Below, one piece after another: positions 1-7,225 of a stretch of DNA of 11,748 nt. The stretch is taken from assembly GCA_002369025.1 (NCBI GenBank), contig DFDV01000198.1:1-11748 (forward strand). Direction: 5' to 3'. A program made the translations under genes and the position numbers. The stretch is from Treponema sp. UBA3819. GTDB lineage: Bacteria > Spirochaetota > Spirochaetia > Treponematales > Treponemataceae. The notes beneath the pieces are model-generated. The model did no database searches. It worked only from the letters and a program-made list of their open reading frames with translations, and was not told where the DNA came from. Position 1 is the stretch's first letter. Each line of letters starts with the position of its first letter.

Positions 1-356
1 TCAGCAAAGGCGGCGGCATTTCCACCTACCGCAGTGCAATCTACATCGACAAAAAAGCTCATGGCAGCAAGGCAAGCGTTTCCTGCGAAAGCCTTATGCT
101 GGACAATTTGAGCCGTAGCGACACCGTTCCTGCCATGGAAATTCACACTGATGACTGTGATGTGGGTCACGAAGCAAAAATCGGCCGTATTTCAAATGAT
201 GCAGTCTTTTATCTGATGAGCAGGGGAATCAGCGAAGAAGAAGCCCGCACCATGATTGTAAGCGGATTTGCAAACCCGGTTTCAAAAGAACTTCCCCTCG
301 AATATGCCGTAGAGATGAACAATCTTATCCGGCTTGAAATGAAAGGGAATCTGTAA
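1..356 (+). CDS. sufB: SufB, Fe-S cluster scaffold subunit (C-terminal part, 5' end cut by window)
   Basis: The last 117 codons of SufB are visible, in the frame starting at base 3. SufB is the main scaffold subunit of the cytoplasmic SufBC2D complex that builds iron-sulfur clusters. The end of the family's beta-helix core and the helical C-terminal domain can be seen. The cysteine of the SCESLM motif (codon 84-86) matches the SufB cysteine implicated in cluster assembly. The GHEAKIGRI segment holds the conserved His-Glu pair, and RGISEEEAR followed by ELPLEYAVEMN is the usual C-terminal signature. The stop is 13 bases before sufD, so the two are surely co-transcribed; sufC probably lies off the left edge. 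The RGISEEEA segment is shared with SufD, as expected of paralogues. Confidence 0.95.
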   Translation, partial: SKGGGISTYRSAIYIDKKAHGSKASVSCESLMLDNLSRSDTVPAMEIHTDDCDVGHEAKIGRISNDAVFYLMSRGISEEEARTMIVSGFANPVSKELPLEYAVEMNNLIRLEMKGNL

Positions 357-369
357 GCAGGACATAGTT

Positions 370-1443
370 ATGACAAAAGCATTAAAATATACAAACATAA
401 ATCCTATTCCCAGCCTCACCTGGAACTGGCTCAAACTCAATCGTGCCAGTCTGGAAACAGAAGCCCCCATCCAGGGCGGAAAAATGACCATGAGCGGGAT
501 TTCCGAAGGCCTGACCTATATGGAAGATGGAAGTGACCTTGCAAAAGCTTTCCCGCAAATGAAAAGCGGTGCAGGTCAGGATGCAGATGCCCTTATCGCT
601 GCTTTTTCCCCCACTCCAGCCGCCTTTGTTGCGCAGAAAGGAAAAAAAATCTCCTCTCCCCTGCTTCTCCGCTTTGAATCAGAAAAAGGCAAATCCCAGG
701 TAAGCCAGCAGTTTATTGTAGCAGAAGAAAACTCCTCCCTCACCATCATTATGGTCTACACATCCGCTTCAGATGCAGACGGATTTAACGCCCTGCAGAC
801 AAAAGTCTGGGCAAAAGAAGGCTCAAGCGTCCATATTGTAAAGGTAAATCTTTTAGGCTCAAAATACATTCATCTTGACGACACTGCAGTCCTCTGCGAC
901 GACCGGGCCAGCGTCAATTTTACTCAGATAGAATTAGGCGGACAAAAATCCTATGCAGGGCTAGGAACTACCCTTGCCGGCTATCAGTCCACATTCAAAA
1001 GCGACACAGCCTACCATGCCCGCTCCTCACAATTTTTGGACATGAACTATGCAGTCTGGCACAAGGGTGCAAAAAGTGACACACAGATGAGTGTAAAGGG
1101 CGTTGTTGCAGATGATGCAGTAAAAGTCTACCGGGGCACCATTGATTTTCAGCGGGGCTGTGCGGGGGCTACTGGTGATGAACAGGAAGAAACGCTTATT
1201 CTTTCTCCCTCTGCGGTCAACAAATCAATTCCCATGATTTTGTGTGATGAAGAAGATGTGTCCGGAACCCACGGGGCAAGCATTGGCCGCCTGAGTGCGG
1301 ATGAACTCTTTTACATGCAGAGCCGGGGAATCAGCGAAGAAGAAGCCAGACAGATGATGAGCCGGGCAAAAATTACCGCCGTCGCCCACCTCATTCCCCT
1401 GCAGTCCGTTCAGGAAGAAATTGAATCCTTCCTTACACGATAA
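370..1443 (+). CDS. sufD: SufD, Fe-S cluster assembly protein
   Basis: 357 residues. SufD is the paralogue that forms a heterodimer with SufB in the SufBCD scaffold complex and is linked to iron acquisition. The C-terminal domain is diagnostic: GTHGASIGRL (His301 matches the conserved SufD histidine at the SufB interface) followed by ELFYMQSRGISEEEARQMM. The central part (roughly residues 80-290) has the short repeated beta-strand pattern of the SufBD beta-helix. The length is somewhat below the E. coli-type protein, with the variable N-terminal region being short. The ATG at 370 is preceded by AGGA at 359-362 with 7 bases of spacing. The gene sits 13 bases after sufB and is followed at once by an intrinsic terminator, so it ends the upstream suf transcript. 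Confidence 0.93.
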   Translation: MTKALKYTNINPIPSLTWNWLKLNRASLETEAPIQGGKMTMSGISEGLTYMEDGSDLAKAFPQMKSGAGQDADALIAAFSPTPAAFVAQKGKKISSPLLLRFESEKGKSQVSQQFIVAEENSSLTIIMVYTSASDADGFNALQTKVWAKEGSSVHIVKVNLLGSKYIHLDDTAVLCDDRASVNFTQIELGGQKSYAGLGTTLAGYQSTFKSDTAYHARSSQFLDMNYAVWHKGAKSDTQMSVKGVVADDAVKVYRGTIDFQRGCAGATGDEQEETLILSPSAVNKSIPMILCDEEDVSGTHGASIGRLSADELFYMQSRGISEEEARQMMSRAKITAVAHLIPLQSVQEEIESFLTR

Positions 1444-1450
1444 TTTTTAC

Positions 1451-1486
1451 AGGGCTCTGTGATTTTTCCACAGGCCCTCTTTTTTT
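1451..1486 (+). terminator. Intrinsic terminator after sufD
   Basis: The left arm AGGGC-T-CTGTG (1451-1461) pairs with CACAGGCCCT (1469-1478), giving ten base pairs with one bulged T and a 7-base loop. A run of seven T follows at 1480-1486. It lies 8 bases past the sufD stop and separates sufBD from sufSU. Confidence 0.9.
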
Positions 1487-1540
1487 GCCCTCAACTTTTG
1501 CCCTCATTTTTTACCCGAACCATTCTTCTCAAAAAATCTG

Positions 1541-1569
1541 CTGACAAAATCCCCGTAATATGCTAGTAT
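1541..1569 (+). promoter_or_regulatory. Sigma-70-type promoter for sufSU, with extended -10
   Basis: CTGACA at 1541-1546 (-35) and TAGTAT at 1564-1569 (-10) are separated by exactly 17 bases. TGC directly before the -10 makes an extended -10 element. Transcription should start near 1576, giving a leader of only about 12 bases that begins almost on the sufS ribosome binding site (AGGA, 1576-1579). A TGCTAG direct repeat (1561-1566 and 1572-1577) flanks the -10 and could be an operator half-site pair; that last point is speculative. Confidence 0.7.
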
Positions 1570-1587
1570 CTTGCTAGGAAAAAACAC

Positions 1588-2832
1588 ATGAGCACCAATA
1601 AATTCCGCGCGGATTTTCCGCTCTTTAAAGCAATAGATGAACATGCAGACGCAGAAAACAACGGTCTTCTGTATTTTGACACGGCCGCAACAGCCCAGCG
1701 TCCCTTTATTGTTCTGCATGCCATGTCACACTTTTACGCAACGCAGAACGCAAATCCCCTGCGCGGCCTCTACGACTTAAGCGAAAGGGCCACAAAAGCC
1801 TACGAAGATGCCCGGGAAACTGTTGCAAAGTTCATCAATGCAAAGTCTTCCAGCGAAATCATTTTTACCCGCAACACCACAGAATCCTTAAATCTTATAG
1901 CCTATACCTGGGGCATGAAAAACATATCCGCAGGAGATGAAATTGTCGTTTCCATCATGGAACACCACTCAAACATCCTGCCCTGGCAGTACCTTGCAGA
2001 AACAAAAGGTGCCCGCCTTATTTTCCTTGATGTAGACAAAGAGACCGGCATCATTCCGGAAAGCGAATACGCAAAAATCAACAGCCGGACAAAAATCGTT
2101 TCCCTCACTCATACCAGCAATGTTCTGGGCACGACCAATCCCATAAAACATGTTGCAGAAATCGCCCACAAAAACGGTGCAATCATGGTAGTAGACGGTG
2201 CCCAGTCCGCCCCGCACATTCCTGTGGACGTTCAGGACTTAGATGCCGATTTTTTTGCCATGAGCGGACACAAACTCTGCGGTCCCATGGGAATCGGTGC
2301 CCTCTACGGAAAACTCAGCCTGCTGGAAGCCATGCCGCCTTTCCTGCGCGGCGGAGAAATGATTGAATATGTCACAAAAGAAAGTGCCACCTGGGCAGAA
2401 GTTCCCCATAAATTTGAAGCCGGCACCGTAAGCGCAGGAGATGCAGTCGGCTTTGCAACTGCAATCCGCTACATTCAGTCCGTCGGCTTTGACACAATCG
2501 CAAAACACGACAATGCCCTTGCGGCTCAACTGATGGAAGGCATAAAAAAACTTCCCCACTTTAACATTGTAGGCGGAAAAGACGGCAGCAAAAGGAGTGG
2601 CATCGTTACCTTTACCATTGACGGCGTTCACCCCCACGACATTGCAAGTCTTTTGAGCGATGAACATATTGCCATCCGTGCAGGTCACCATTGCGCCCAG
2701 CCCTTAGGACAGTATCTTGGCATTCAGTCCAGCGCACGTGCAAGCCTCTACTTCTACAATACAGAAGAAGAAATCGATACCCTGCTGGAAAAACTTTCTC
2801 ACATCCGGGAATGGAGCGGATACAAGGATTAA
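1588..2832 (+). CDS. sufS: SufS, cysteine desulfurase (group II, SufS/CsdA type)
   Basis: 414 residues, the usual length. A PLP-dependent aminotransferase class V enzyme that converts cysteine to alanine and keeps the sulfur as a persulfide for Fe-S cluster assembly. Landmarks visible: YFDTAATAQRP near the N-terminus, RGLYDLSERAT (family usually VHRG..LSERAT), MEHHSNILPWQ with the His126/His127 pair that stacks on PLP, the PLP-binding DGAQSAPH stretch, the Schiff-base Lys229 in SGHKLCGPMG, and the persulfide Cys369 in RAGHHCAQPL. The short loop around Cys369 marks group II enzymes, which need a partner such as SufU or SufE. The start is ATG with AGGA 8 bases upstream and its own promoter. The stop is 3 bases from sufU, so the two are co-translated. 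Confidence 0.96.
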   Translation: MSTNKFRADFPLFKAIDEHADAENNGLLYFDTAATAQRPFIVLHAMSHFYATQNANPLRGLYDLSERATKAYEDARETVAKFINAKSSSEIIFTRNTTESLNLIAYTWGMKNISAGDEIVVSIMEHHSNILPWQYLAETKGARLIFLDVDKETGIIPESEYAKINSRTKIVSLTHTSNVLGTTNPIKHVAEIAHKNGAIMVVDGAQSAPHIPVDVQDLDADFFAMSGHKLCGPMGIGALYGKLSLLEAMPPFLRGGEMIEYVTKESATWAEVPHKFEAGTVSAGDAVGFATAIRYIQSVGFDTIAKHDNALAAQLMEGIKKLPHFNIVGGKDGSKRSGIVTFTIDGVHPHDIASLLSDEHIAIRAGHHCAQPLGQYLGIQSSARASLYFYNTEEEIDTLLEKLSHIREWSGYKD

Positions 2833-2835
2833 ATC

Positions 2836-3303
2836 ATGGAACTCAAGTCTCTCTATCGCGAAATACTAAACGAACACAACATAAACCCCAGCCACAAGGC
2901 AGAAATGGAAAATCCCTCCGTAACACTGCAGGGCGTAAACCCCAGCTGCGGTGACAACATCACCCTCTTTCTCAAGACAGAAAACGGAAAAATCACCCAG
3001 GGCTCATTTACCGGAAGCGGCTGTGCAGTTTCCCAGGCATCCGTAGACATGATGCTGGACCTCATCATTGGTCAGGATGAAAAAGAAGCCCTGCGCCTTG
3101 CAGAAAATTTCATGGCAATGATAAAGGGAGAAGCAAGTCCGGAACAGATTGAAGAACTGGACGAAGCAGGCGCCCTGCAGGATATTTCCCACATGCCTGC
3201 CCGTGTAAAATGTGCCGTCCTCGGCTGGCGCACCATGAGCGAAATGCTGCAGAAGGGAGAGTCCTCGGCCCAGGGAAGCAGTCCCCACTGCGAAACAAAA
3301 TAA
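2836..3303 (+). CDS. sufU: SufU, zinc-dependent sulfur acceptor for SufS
   Basis: 155 residues, IscU/NifU-N fold. In the SufS/SufU systems known from Firmicutes, SufU binds zinc and takes the persulfide sulfur from SufS. The ligand set is complete: Cys38 and Asp40 in NPSCGD, Cys63 in GSGCAVSQAS, and Cys126 in ARVKCAVLGW. The insert between the second and third cysteines (around residues 80-118) is what separates SufU from IscU, and the IscU LPPVK motif is absent. AAGGA at 2824-2828 is 7 bases from the ATG. The gene directly follows sufS. The last 20 residues form a Ser/Gly-rich tail with one further cysteine, probably unstructured. It is the final gene of this transcript and converges on the response-regulator gene. 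Confidence 0.93.
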   Translation: MELKSLYREILNEHNINPSHKAEMENPSVTLQGVNPSCGDNITLFLKTENGKITQGSFTGSGCAVSQASVDMMLDLIIGQDEKEALRLAENFMAMIKGEASPEQIEELDEAGALQDISHMPARVKCAVLGWRTMSEMLQKGESSAQGSSPHCETK

Positions 3304-3329
3304 AGCCTCAGCAGGCGGAATATCCGCTG
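3296..3329 (-). terminator. Possible weak terminator for the receiver gene
   Basis: GCGGA (3315-3319) and TCCGC (3323-3327) form a 5-base stem, extendable by two pairs past a bulged G (3312-3313 with 3328-3329). On the minus strand a broken T tract (TTTATTTT, within 3296-3305) follows. It lies in the 26-base gap between the convergent sufU and receiver genes. The stem is short and the T tract starts several bases after it, so this is a weak call. No good terminator for sufU itself is visible on the + strand. Confidence 0.3.
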
Positions 3330-4088
3330 TCAGTTGCCCTTAAAAAAATCATCCACGCTCTTAATCAGTTCATCGGCAGGACGAGTCTTTAAAAGATATT
3401 TTTCCGGCTTAGCGGCAAGAACTTTCATAACGGTTTCCCTGTCATCCTTGCTGGTCAGAAAAATCACCGGAATATTGGCAGTAGCCGGCTCACTCCTCAA
3501 CATTTCAAATACCTGCAGCCCGGAAACCACCGGCATCTCATAGTCCAGCAGAATCAAATCCACTTTTTTCTGGGTAAGCAGGGAAATGGCATTCATGCCG
3601 CTGTTTGCCATAAAGACTTCATACTTTGCACTGAACCAGTTATTCATCGTGCGCAGCATGGTAGAATCGTCGTCCACCACCAGAATGCGCTTTTTTCCGT
3701 GGAATTCACTTTCGTCAGTAATCAGAATGTTCAGCCGGTTTACCACTTCCATAATATTGACCGGCCGGGTAAAAGCCGCATTCACAAAGCCCCGGGAAAT
3801 AACGGCATAGGCCGCATCCAGTTCCGCAGGACTTCCAATCAGGTAGAGAACCCTGTCCACACCCTCTTCAGTCTTCAATTTTTTCAGATACTTGAGCGTT
3901 CCGTTAAATGCATGCAAATCACCTTCAAGATAAACAATAAAAATATCAGGAATCGGCTCCTTCTGAGAAATCTCCACAATATCTGGCTCACTCAGCACCA
4001 CCTCATAAGCGGCAGCCTGAATCTGCTTTACCATTGCCTTTACCAAAAAACTCTGCCCGCTGGCAACAAATAACACGCGCTTTTTCAT
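3330..4088 (-). CDS. Tandem receiver protein: degenerate receiver plus intact CheY-like receiver, no output domain
   Basis: 252 residues from the ATG at 4088, chosen because GGAGG lies just upstream (spacing only 3) and MKKRVLFVAS is a typical receiver first strand. An upstream in-frame ATG at 4160 would add 24 residues encoded by hairpin-rich DNA and is unlikely. Residues 1-122 look like a receiver fold that has lost its active site: Ala9-Ser10 replace the acidic pair, Tyr53 stands at the phospho-Asp position (IFIVYLEGD), and Arg-Pro (108-109) replaces Lys-Pro. Residues 133-252 form a complete receiver: acidic Asp139-141, phospho-acceptor Asp182 in LILLDYEMP, Thr212 in FLTSKDD, and Lys234. 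There is no DNA-binding, GGDEF or other output domain. It lies downstream of the hybrid kinase on the same strand and is a plausible phosphorelay partner; that is inferred from position. Confidence 0.85.
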   Translation of the reverse strand: MKKRVLFVASGQSFLVKAMVKQIQAAAYEVVLSEPDIVEISQKEPIPDIFIVYLEGDLHAFNGTLKYLKKLKTEEGVDRVLYLIGSPAELDAAYAVISRGFVNAAFTRPVNIMEVVNRLNILITDESEFHGKKRILVVDDDSTMLRTMNNWFSAKYEVFMANSGMNAISLLTQKKVDLILLDYEMPVVSGLQVFEMLRSEPATANIPVIFLTSKDDRETVMKVLAAKPEKYLLKTRPADELIKSVDDFFKGN

Positions 4089-4206
4089 ACGCCTCCATTC
4101 TATCATACATTGCGGGGGAAGTCTCCCCCTCGGCTGCAATTCGTCGCATCCGCTCCTCATTTTCGCCTGCCCCCTCGCCTAAGGGAGCCCCCTTAAAAAC
4201 CCCGTC
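4089..4206 (-). repeat. Hairpin-rich intergenic element between kinase and receiver genes (possible dispersed repeat)
   Basis: 118 bases with no convincing gene. Two perfect hairpins lie near the two ends: GGGGGA (4114-4119), 4-base loop, TCCCCC (4124-4129); and TAAGGG (4180-4185), 4-base loop, CCCTTA (4190-4195). Neither is followed by a T run on either strand, so they do not look like terminators. The composition is strongly C/G-skewed, unlike the neighbouring genes. The compact flanked structure suggests a dispersed extragenic element, but only one copy is present here, so the repeat status is not proven. Confidence 0.4.
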
Positions 4207-7089
4207 TTACAGCAGGGCCATTACTGCCGCCTGGTCTACCTTTTCCACAGCTTCTTTTATCTGCTTCCATTTGTCCAGGCATGCAGGCGGAAGAGCATAG
4301 CCGTCCACTTCCATTACAATCTGGTCTGCCGTAGAAAAATCAAAAGCGCCCACAACTTCCTTCAGAGCCTGCAAAGCATCTGCAAACTGAGCCTCATCCA
4401 TCTTCTCTGAAGGCTCTTTTTTCTCCGGTGCCACAGGAAGCAGTTTTTCCCTGTAGCTCCGGTACAGTTCCAGAAGTTCTCCTGTCTTTGCCGAAATTTC
4501 AGCTTCGTCTTTCCTGTCCCCACAGTCCTCCAGATACTTTGCCTTTTCGCTCAGTTCCAGGGCTCCAATCAGTTTTGCACTGCTCTTTAGGGCATGCACC
4601 AGAACCGTATAGTTCTTCCAGTCATGAGAGGCGGCAAAATCTTCAATATGCATAGCCTTAGGCTCAATATTCACATAAAAATCCTCAAAGGCTTCGCGCA
4701 GGGTTTCCTCACTTCCGCAGTTTTTCAATGCGGCGGAAAGGTCCACGCCTTCCATGGGAGGAAAAGATTCTGCCGCTGAAGCATTTTCGGCCTCCACAGC
4801 CTTTTCTGTCTTTTTTACTTTCTCCGCCGGCAGATACTGCATGAGCTTCTTTTCCAGCTTTTCACTTTCAATCGGCTTGGAAAGATAGTCAGTAAAGCCC
4901 GCCTGCAGATACATATCCCGGGCACCCGCCACTGCGTTTGCCGTCAGAGCAATCACCGGTGTTTCAGCATTCATATTGTCAGCAAGTTCTTTCATGGCGG
5001 CAAGCGTTTCTATGCCGTCCATCCCGGGCATGCGGTGGTCAAGCAGAATCACATCATATTTCTTTTTCTGCACCAAAGCCAGAGTTGCCTGTCCGCTTTC
5101 CGCCGTATCAATCTGCACCAGAGTCTGCTTCAAAAGTCCCTGAACTACTTTCAGATTCAGCGGAGTGTCATCCGTCACCAGAATTGTTGCATCTGGAGCG
5201 GTAAATGATTCCCGGTAGACAGCCAGATTTTCCATGGATTTTCTGTACATTTCGGTAAAATCACCAATGGGCTCCCAGCTCACCACTTTCTGTTCCACCT
5301 CAAAAGAAAAAACTGAGCCCTTACCGTATTCGCTTTCCACTTTCAGTTTTGTATGCATCATGCGCAAAAGCTGCTGCACAATGTTCATGCCAAGCCCCGT
5401 ACCTTCTATCGTGCGGTTTCTCTCTTCCTCAATGCGTTCAAAGGCAGTAAAGAGCTTGCTCATATCTTCCTGTTTTATGCCTATTCCCGTATCTGCAACG
5501 CTCACCAAAAGCCGTATGGTATGCTCATCTTTTTTCTCAAAGCCCACCGTAAAAGTCACGGAACCAGTATGGGTGTACTTAACGGCATTAGTCAGAATGT
5601 TCAGGATACACTGCTTGATTCTTACTTCATCACCGTAGAGAAGATGGGGAGCCTTTTCATCCACCTTTACGTTAAAGGCAAGCTGCTTGTCCTCCGCCCT
5701 CTTCTGCATCATGTTCACCAGATCATTCACCGTGGAAGCCAGTTCATACTGAACGGGAATAATTTCCATTTTTCCCGCCTCAATCTTGCTGAAGTCCAGA
5801 ATATCGTTTACCAGGCTCAATAATGTCTTGCTGGAATTCAAAATATCAGCCGCATACTCCCGCGTCACAAGATTATCACTTTCCCGCAAAAGCATTTCTG
5901 CAACGCCGACAATCGCATTTATCGGCGTTCTGATTTCATGGCTCATATTGGAAAGAAAAGAAGATTTTGCTTCACTTGCGGCCCGGGCAATTTTCAAATC
6001 GTCCTCCAGCTGCTTTTCCCTTTGCAATTCTTCTATATAGGAACCTATCCTGCGCACAGTCTTTTTCAGCGAGGCATGCAGTTCCTGAATTTCATCATTC
6101 GTACGGATAGGTAGCAGGTGAATGTCCAGCACGGAATTAGCTTTGGTCTCCACCGTATCCCGGGTAAAATCATCCATTGCCTGCTTCATCAGAATAATGG
6201 GGTTTGCAATGGAATTCTGGGCATGGTGATTGGCAAAGAACATAATGGGCACGGACACATTCATCAGGATGAGAACCAGTTTCATATCCAGACTCAGCCA
6301 GTCCCGCCAGGTAAAACGCACAATTTCTGCAGAAAAATGGCGGGAAAAATCTATAAACTGATTTATCATCAGGTCAGCAAAGACAGCCGCCGCAATACTC
6401 AGGGCAAGGGCCTCCAGGACAATCAGCCGGGTAATGTGGCGCTTCAGTTTAGAATGCTTGCTGATTGCCAGCTGCCTTACAGACTGCTCGCATTCCTTTG
6501 AATAGTAAAGTCCACATGAAAAAAGATTGCGGATTTTATCCGGTGCATGGTTAAAAAAAAGATAGCAGATCAGGGCAACAAGAGAACATGGACAGAGGGC
6601 GCTCAAAAAATGAATGCTCATATCACTAAAGTTTAAGTCCACCTTGCGAACCAGACTAATTATAACTCCCCAGCCGTTTCCCAGAATAAGCGTAAAATAA
6701 AGTGCCGTCAGGATTGTTTTAATCTTGCTTCTGTACCAGTAATTAAAAGTCGGCTGAATGGTACACATTACTCCTGCCGTAAACATAAAAATGACAAAGG
6801 CAAAATCTCCTACCTGCACTGATGACACAATAAAAATAATCAGGGAAAGTAGGAAAGCCGGAATATAACCGTTAAGGGATGCAAAAAGCATGATGGGTAT
6901 GACACCCGAATAATCAATAAATTTCCACTGACCAAACTGAATCATCTGAGTTCGTTCTGAAAGGCCATGAAAAAAACCGTACTGATTAAAGAGCATGAGG
7001 GCCAGTGTCAGCATAAAGGTAATCAGCATGGAAATACTAGTCGGCCTTTTCAGCCAGCCGGAAACTGAAGTTCTTAAGCATTGTCTCAT
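4207..7089 (-). CDS. Membrane hybrid sensor histidine kinase (HisKA-HATPase-receiver-Hpt)
   Basis: 960 residues from the ATG at 7089. An in-frame GTG at 7137 would give 976; numbering here uses that longer form. About seven or eight hydrophobic segments lie between residues 34 and 302 (for example 34-51, 92-107, 141-162, 236-257, 285-302), with no recognisable periplasmic ligand domain. A HAMP-like linker and coiled coil follow (about 305-395). HisKA has phospho-His400 in SHEIRTP. The ATPase domain has Asn513/Asn517, DTGIGI (549-554) and GTGLGM (579-584). The receiver has Asp656-657, phospho-Asp700 in LLDHRMPGMDG, Thr732 and Lys754. Hpt His848 lies in VHALKSSAKLIGA. All catalytic residues for a His-Asp-His relay are present. 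A final helical stretch (about 910-976) is an extra tail. Neither start has a Shine-Dalgarno. The signal sensed is unknown. Confidence 0.92.
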   Translation of the reverse strand: MRQCLRTSVSGWLKRPTSISMLITFMLTLALMLFNQYGFFHGLSERTQMIQFGQWKFIDYSGVIPIMLFASLNGYIPAFLLSLIIFIVSSVQVGDFAFVIFMFTAGVMCTIQPTFNYWYRSKIKTILTALYFTLILGNGWGVIISLVRKVDLNFSDMSIHFLSALCPCSLVALICYLFFNHAPDKIRNLFSCGLYYSKECEQSVRQLAISKHSKLKRHITRLIVLEALALSIAAAVFADLMINQFIDFSRHFSAEIVRFTWRDWLSLDMKLVLILMNVSVPIMFFANHHAQNSIANPIILMKQAMDDFTRDTVETKANSVLDIHLLPIRTNDEIQELHASLKKTVRRIGSYIEELQREKQLEDDLKIARAASEAKSSFLSNMSHEIRTPINAIVGVAEMLLRESDNLVTREYAADILNSSKTLLSLVNDILDFSKIEAGKMEIIPVQYELASTVNDLVNMMQKRAEDKQLAFNVKVDEKAPHLLYGDEVRIKQCILNILTNAVKYTHTGSVTFTVGFEKKDEHTIRLLVSVADTGIGIKQEDMSKLFTAFERIEEERNRTIEGTGLGMNIVQQLLRMMHTKLKVESEYGKGSVFSFEVEQKVVSWEPIGDFTEMYRKSMENLAVYRESFTAPDATILVTDDTPLNLKVVQGLLKQTLVQIDTAESGQATLALVQKKKYDVILLDHRMPGMDGIETLAAMKELADNMNAETPVIALTANAVAGARDMYLQAGFTDYLSKPIESEKLEKKLMQYLPAEKVKKTEKAVEAENASAAESFPPMEGVDLSAALKNCGSEETLREAFEDFYVNIEPKAMHIEDFAASHDWKNYTVLVHALKSSAKLIGALELSEKAKYLEDCGDRKDEAEISAKTGELLELYRSYREKLLPVAPEKKEPSEKMDEAQFADALQALKEVVGAFDFSTADQIVMEVDGYALPPACLDKWKQIKEAVEKVDQAAVMALL

Positions 7090-7124
7090 AGTATAAGTAT
7101 ACTGCAATTTTTCTATTTTCACAC
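7090..7124 (-). promoter_or_regulatory. Possible promoter of the hybrid kinase gene (tandem TATACT)
   Basis: On the minus strand two TATACT hexamers lie back to back (complement of 7090-7101), ending directly before the ATG at 7089. Using the upstream copy (7096-7101) as -10, a poor -35 (GTGTGA, complement of 7119-7124) lies at 17-base spacing. The transcript would then start at or next to the A of the ATG, meaning a leaderless mRNA. That would fit the absence of a ribosome binding site, but the -35 matches the consensus at only three positions. Confidence 0.35.
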
Positions 7125-7130
7125 TATTTT

Positions 7131-7160
7131 TTACCACAAGCAGAAAAAACGTGGTATAAT
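7131..7160 (+). promoter_or_regulatory. Promoter of pgi
   Basis: A perfect TATAAT at 7155-7160 is preceded by TGG (7152-7154), an extended -10. TTACCA at 7131-7136 is a fair -35 at 18-base spacing. The start is expected near 7167, giving a leader of about 60 bases that contains the 10-base palindrome CGGAATTCCG (7182-7191) and a good ribosome binding site. Confidence 0.75.
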
Positions 7161-7225
7161 AGAGATGCTATATATTTTTGGCGGAATTCCGGCAGCACGG
7201 AACCGTCATCACAGAGGAGATTTTT

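Noticed and set aside
223..1347. Direct repeat as a sign of a transposon or att site
   Set aside because: The repeat encodes the shared RGISEEEA motif of the SufB/SufD paralogues and lies inside both genes; no integrase or transposase is present.
2239..2691. 150-codon open frame on the minus strand within sufS
   Set aside because: It is a shadow of sufS codon usage; sufS carries all its catalytic residues.
4089..4160. 24-residue N-terminal extension of the receiver protein from ATG 4160
   Set aside because: It is encoded by the hairpin-rich element, has no family similarity, and a GGAGG site supports the start at 4088.
4180..4195. Hairpin as terminator of the hybrid kinase gene
   Set aside because: On the minus strand the T run precedes rather than follows the stem, so it is in the wrong order for an intrinsic terminator.
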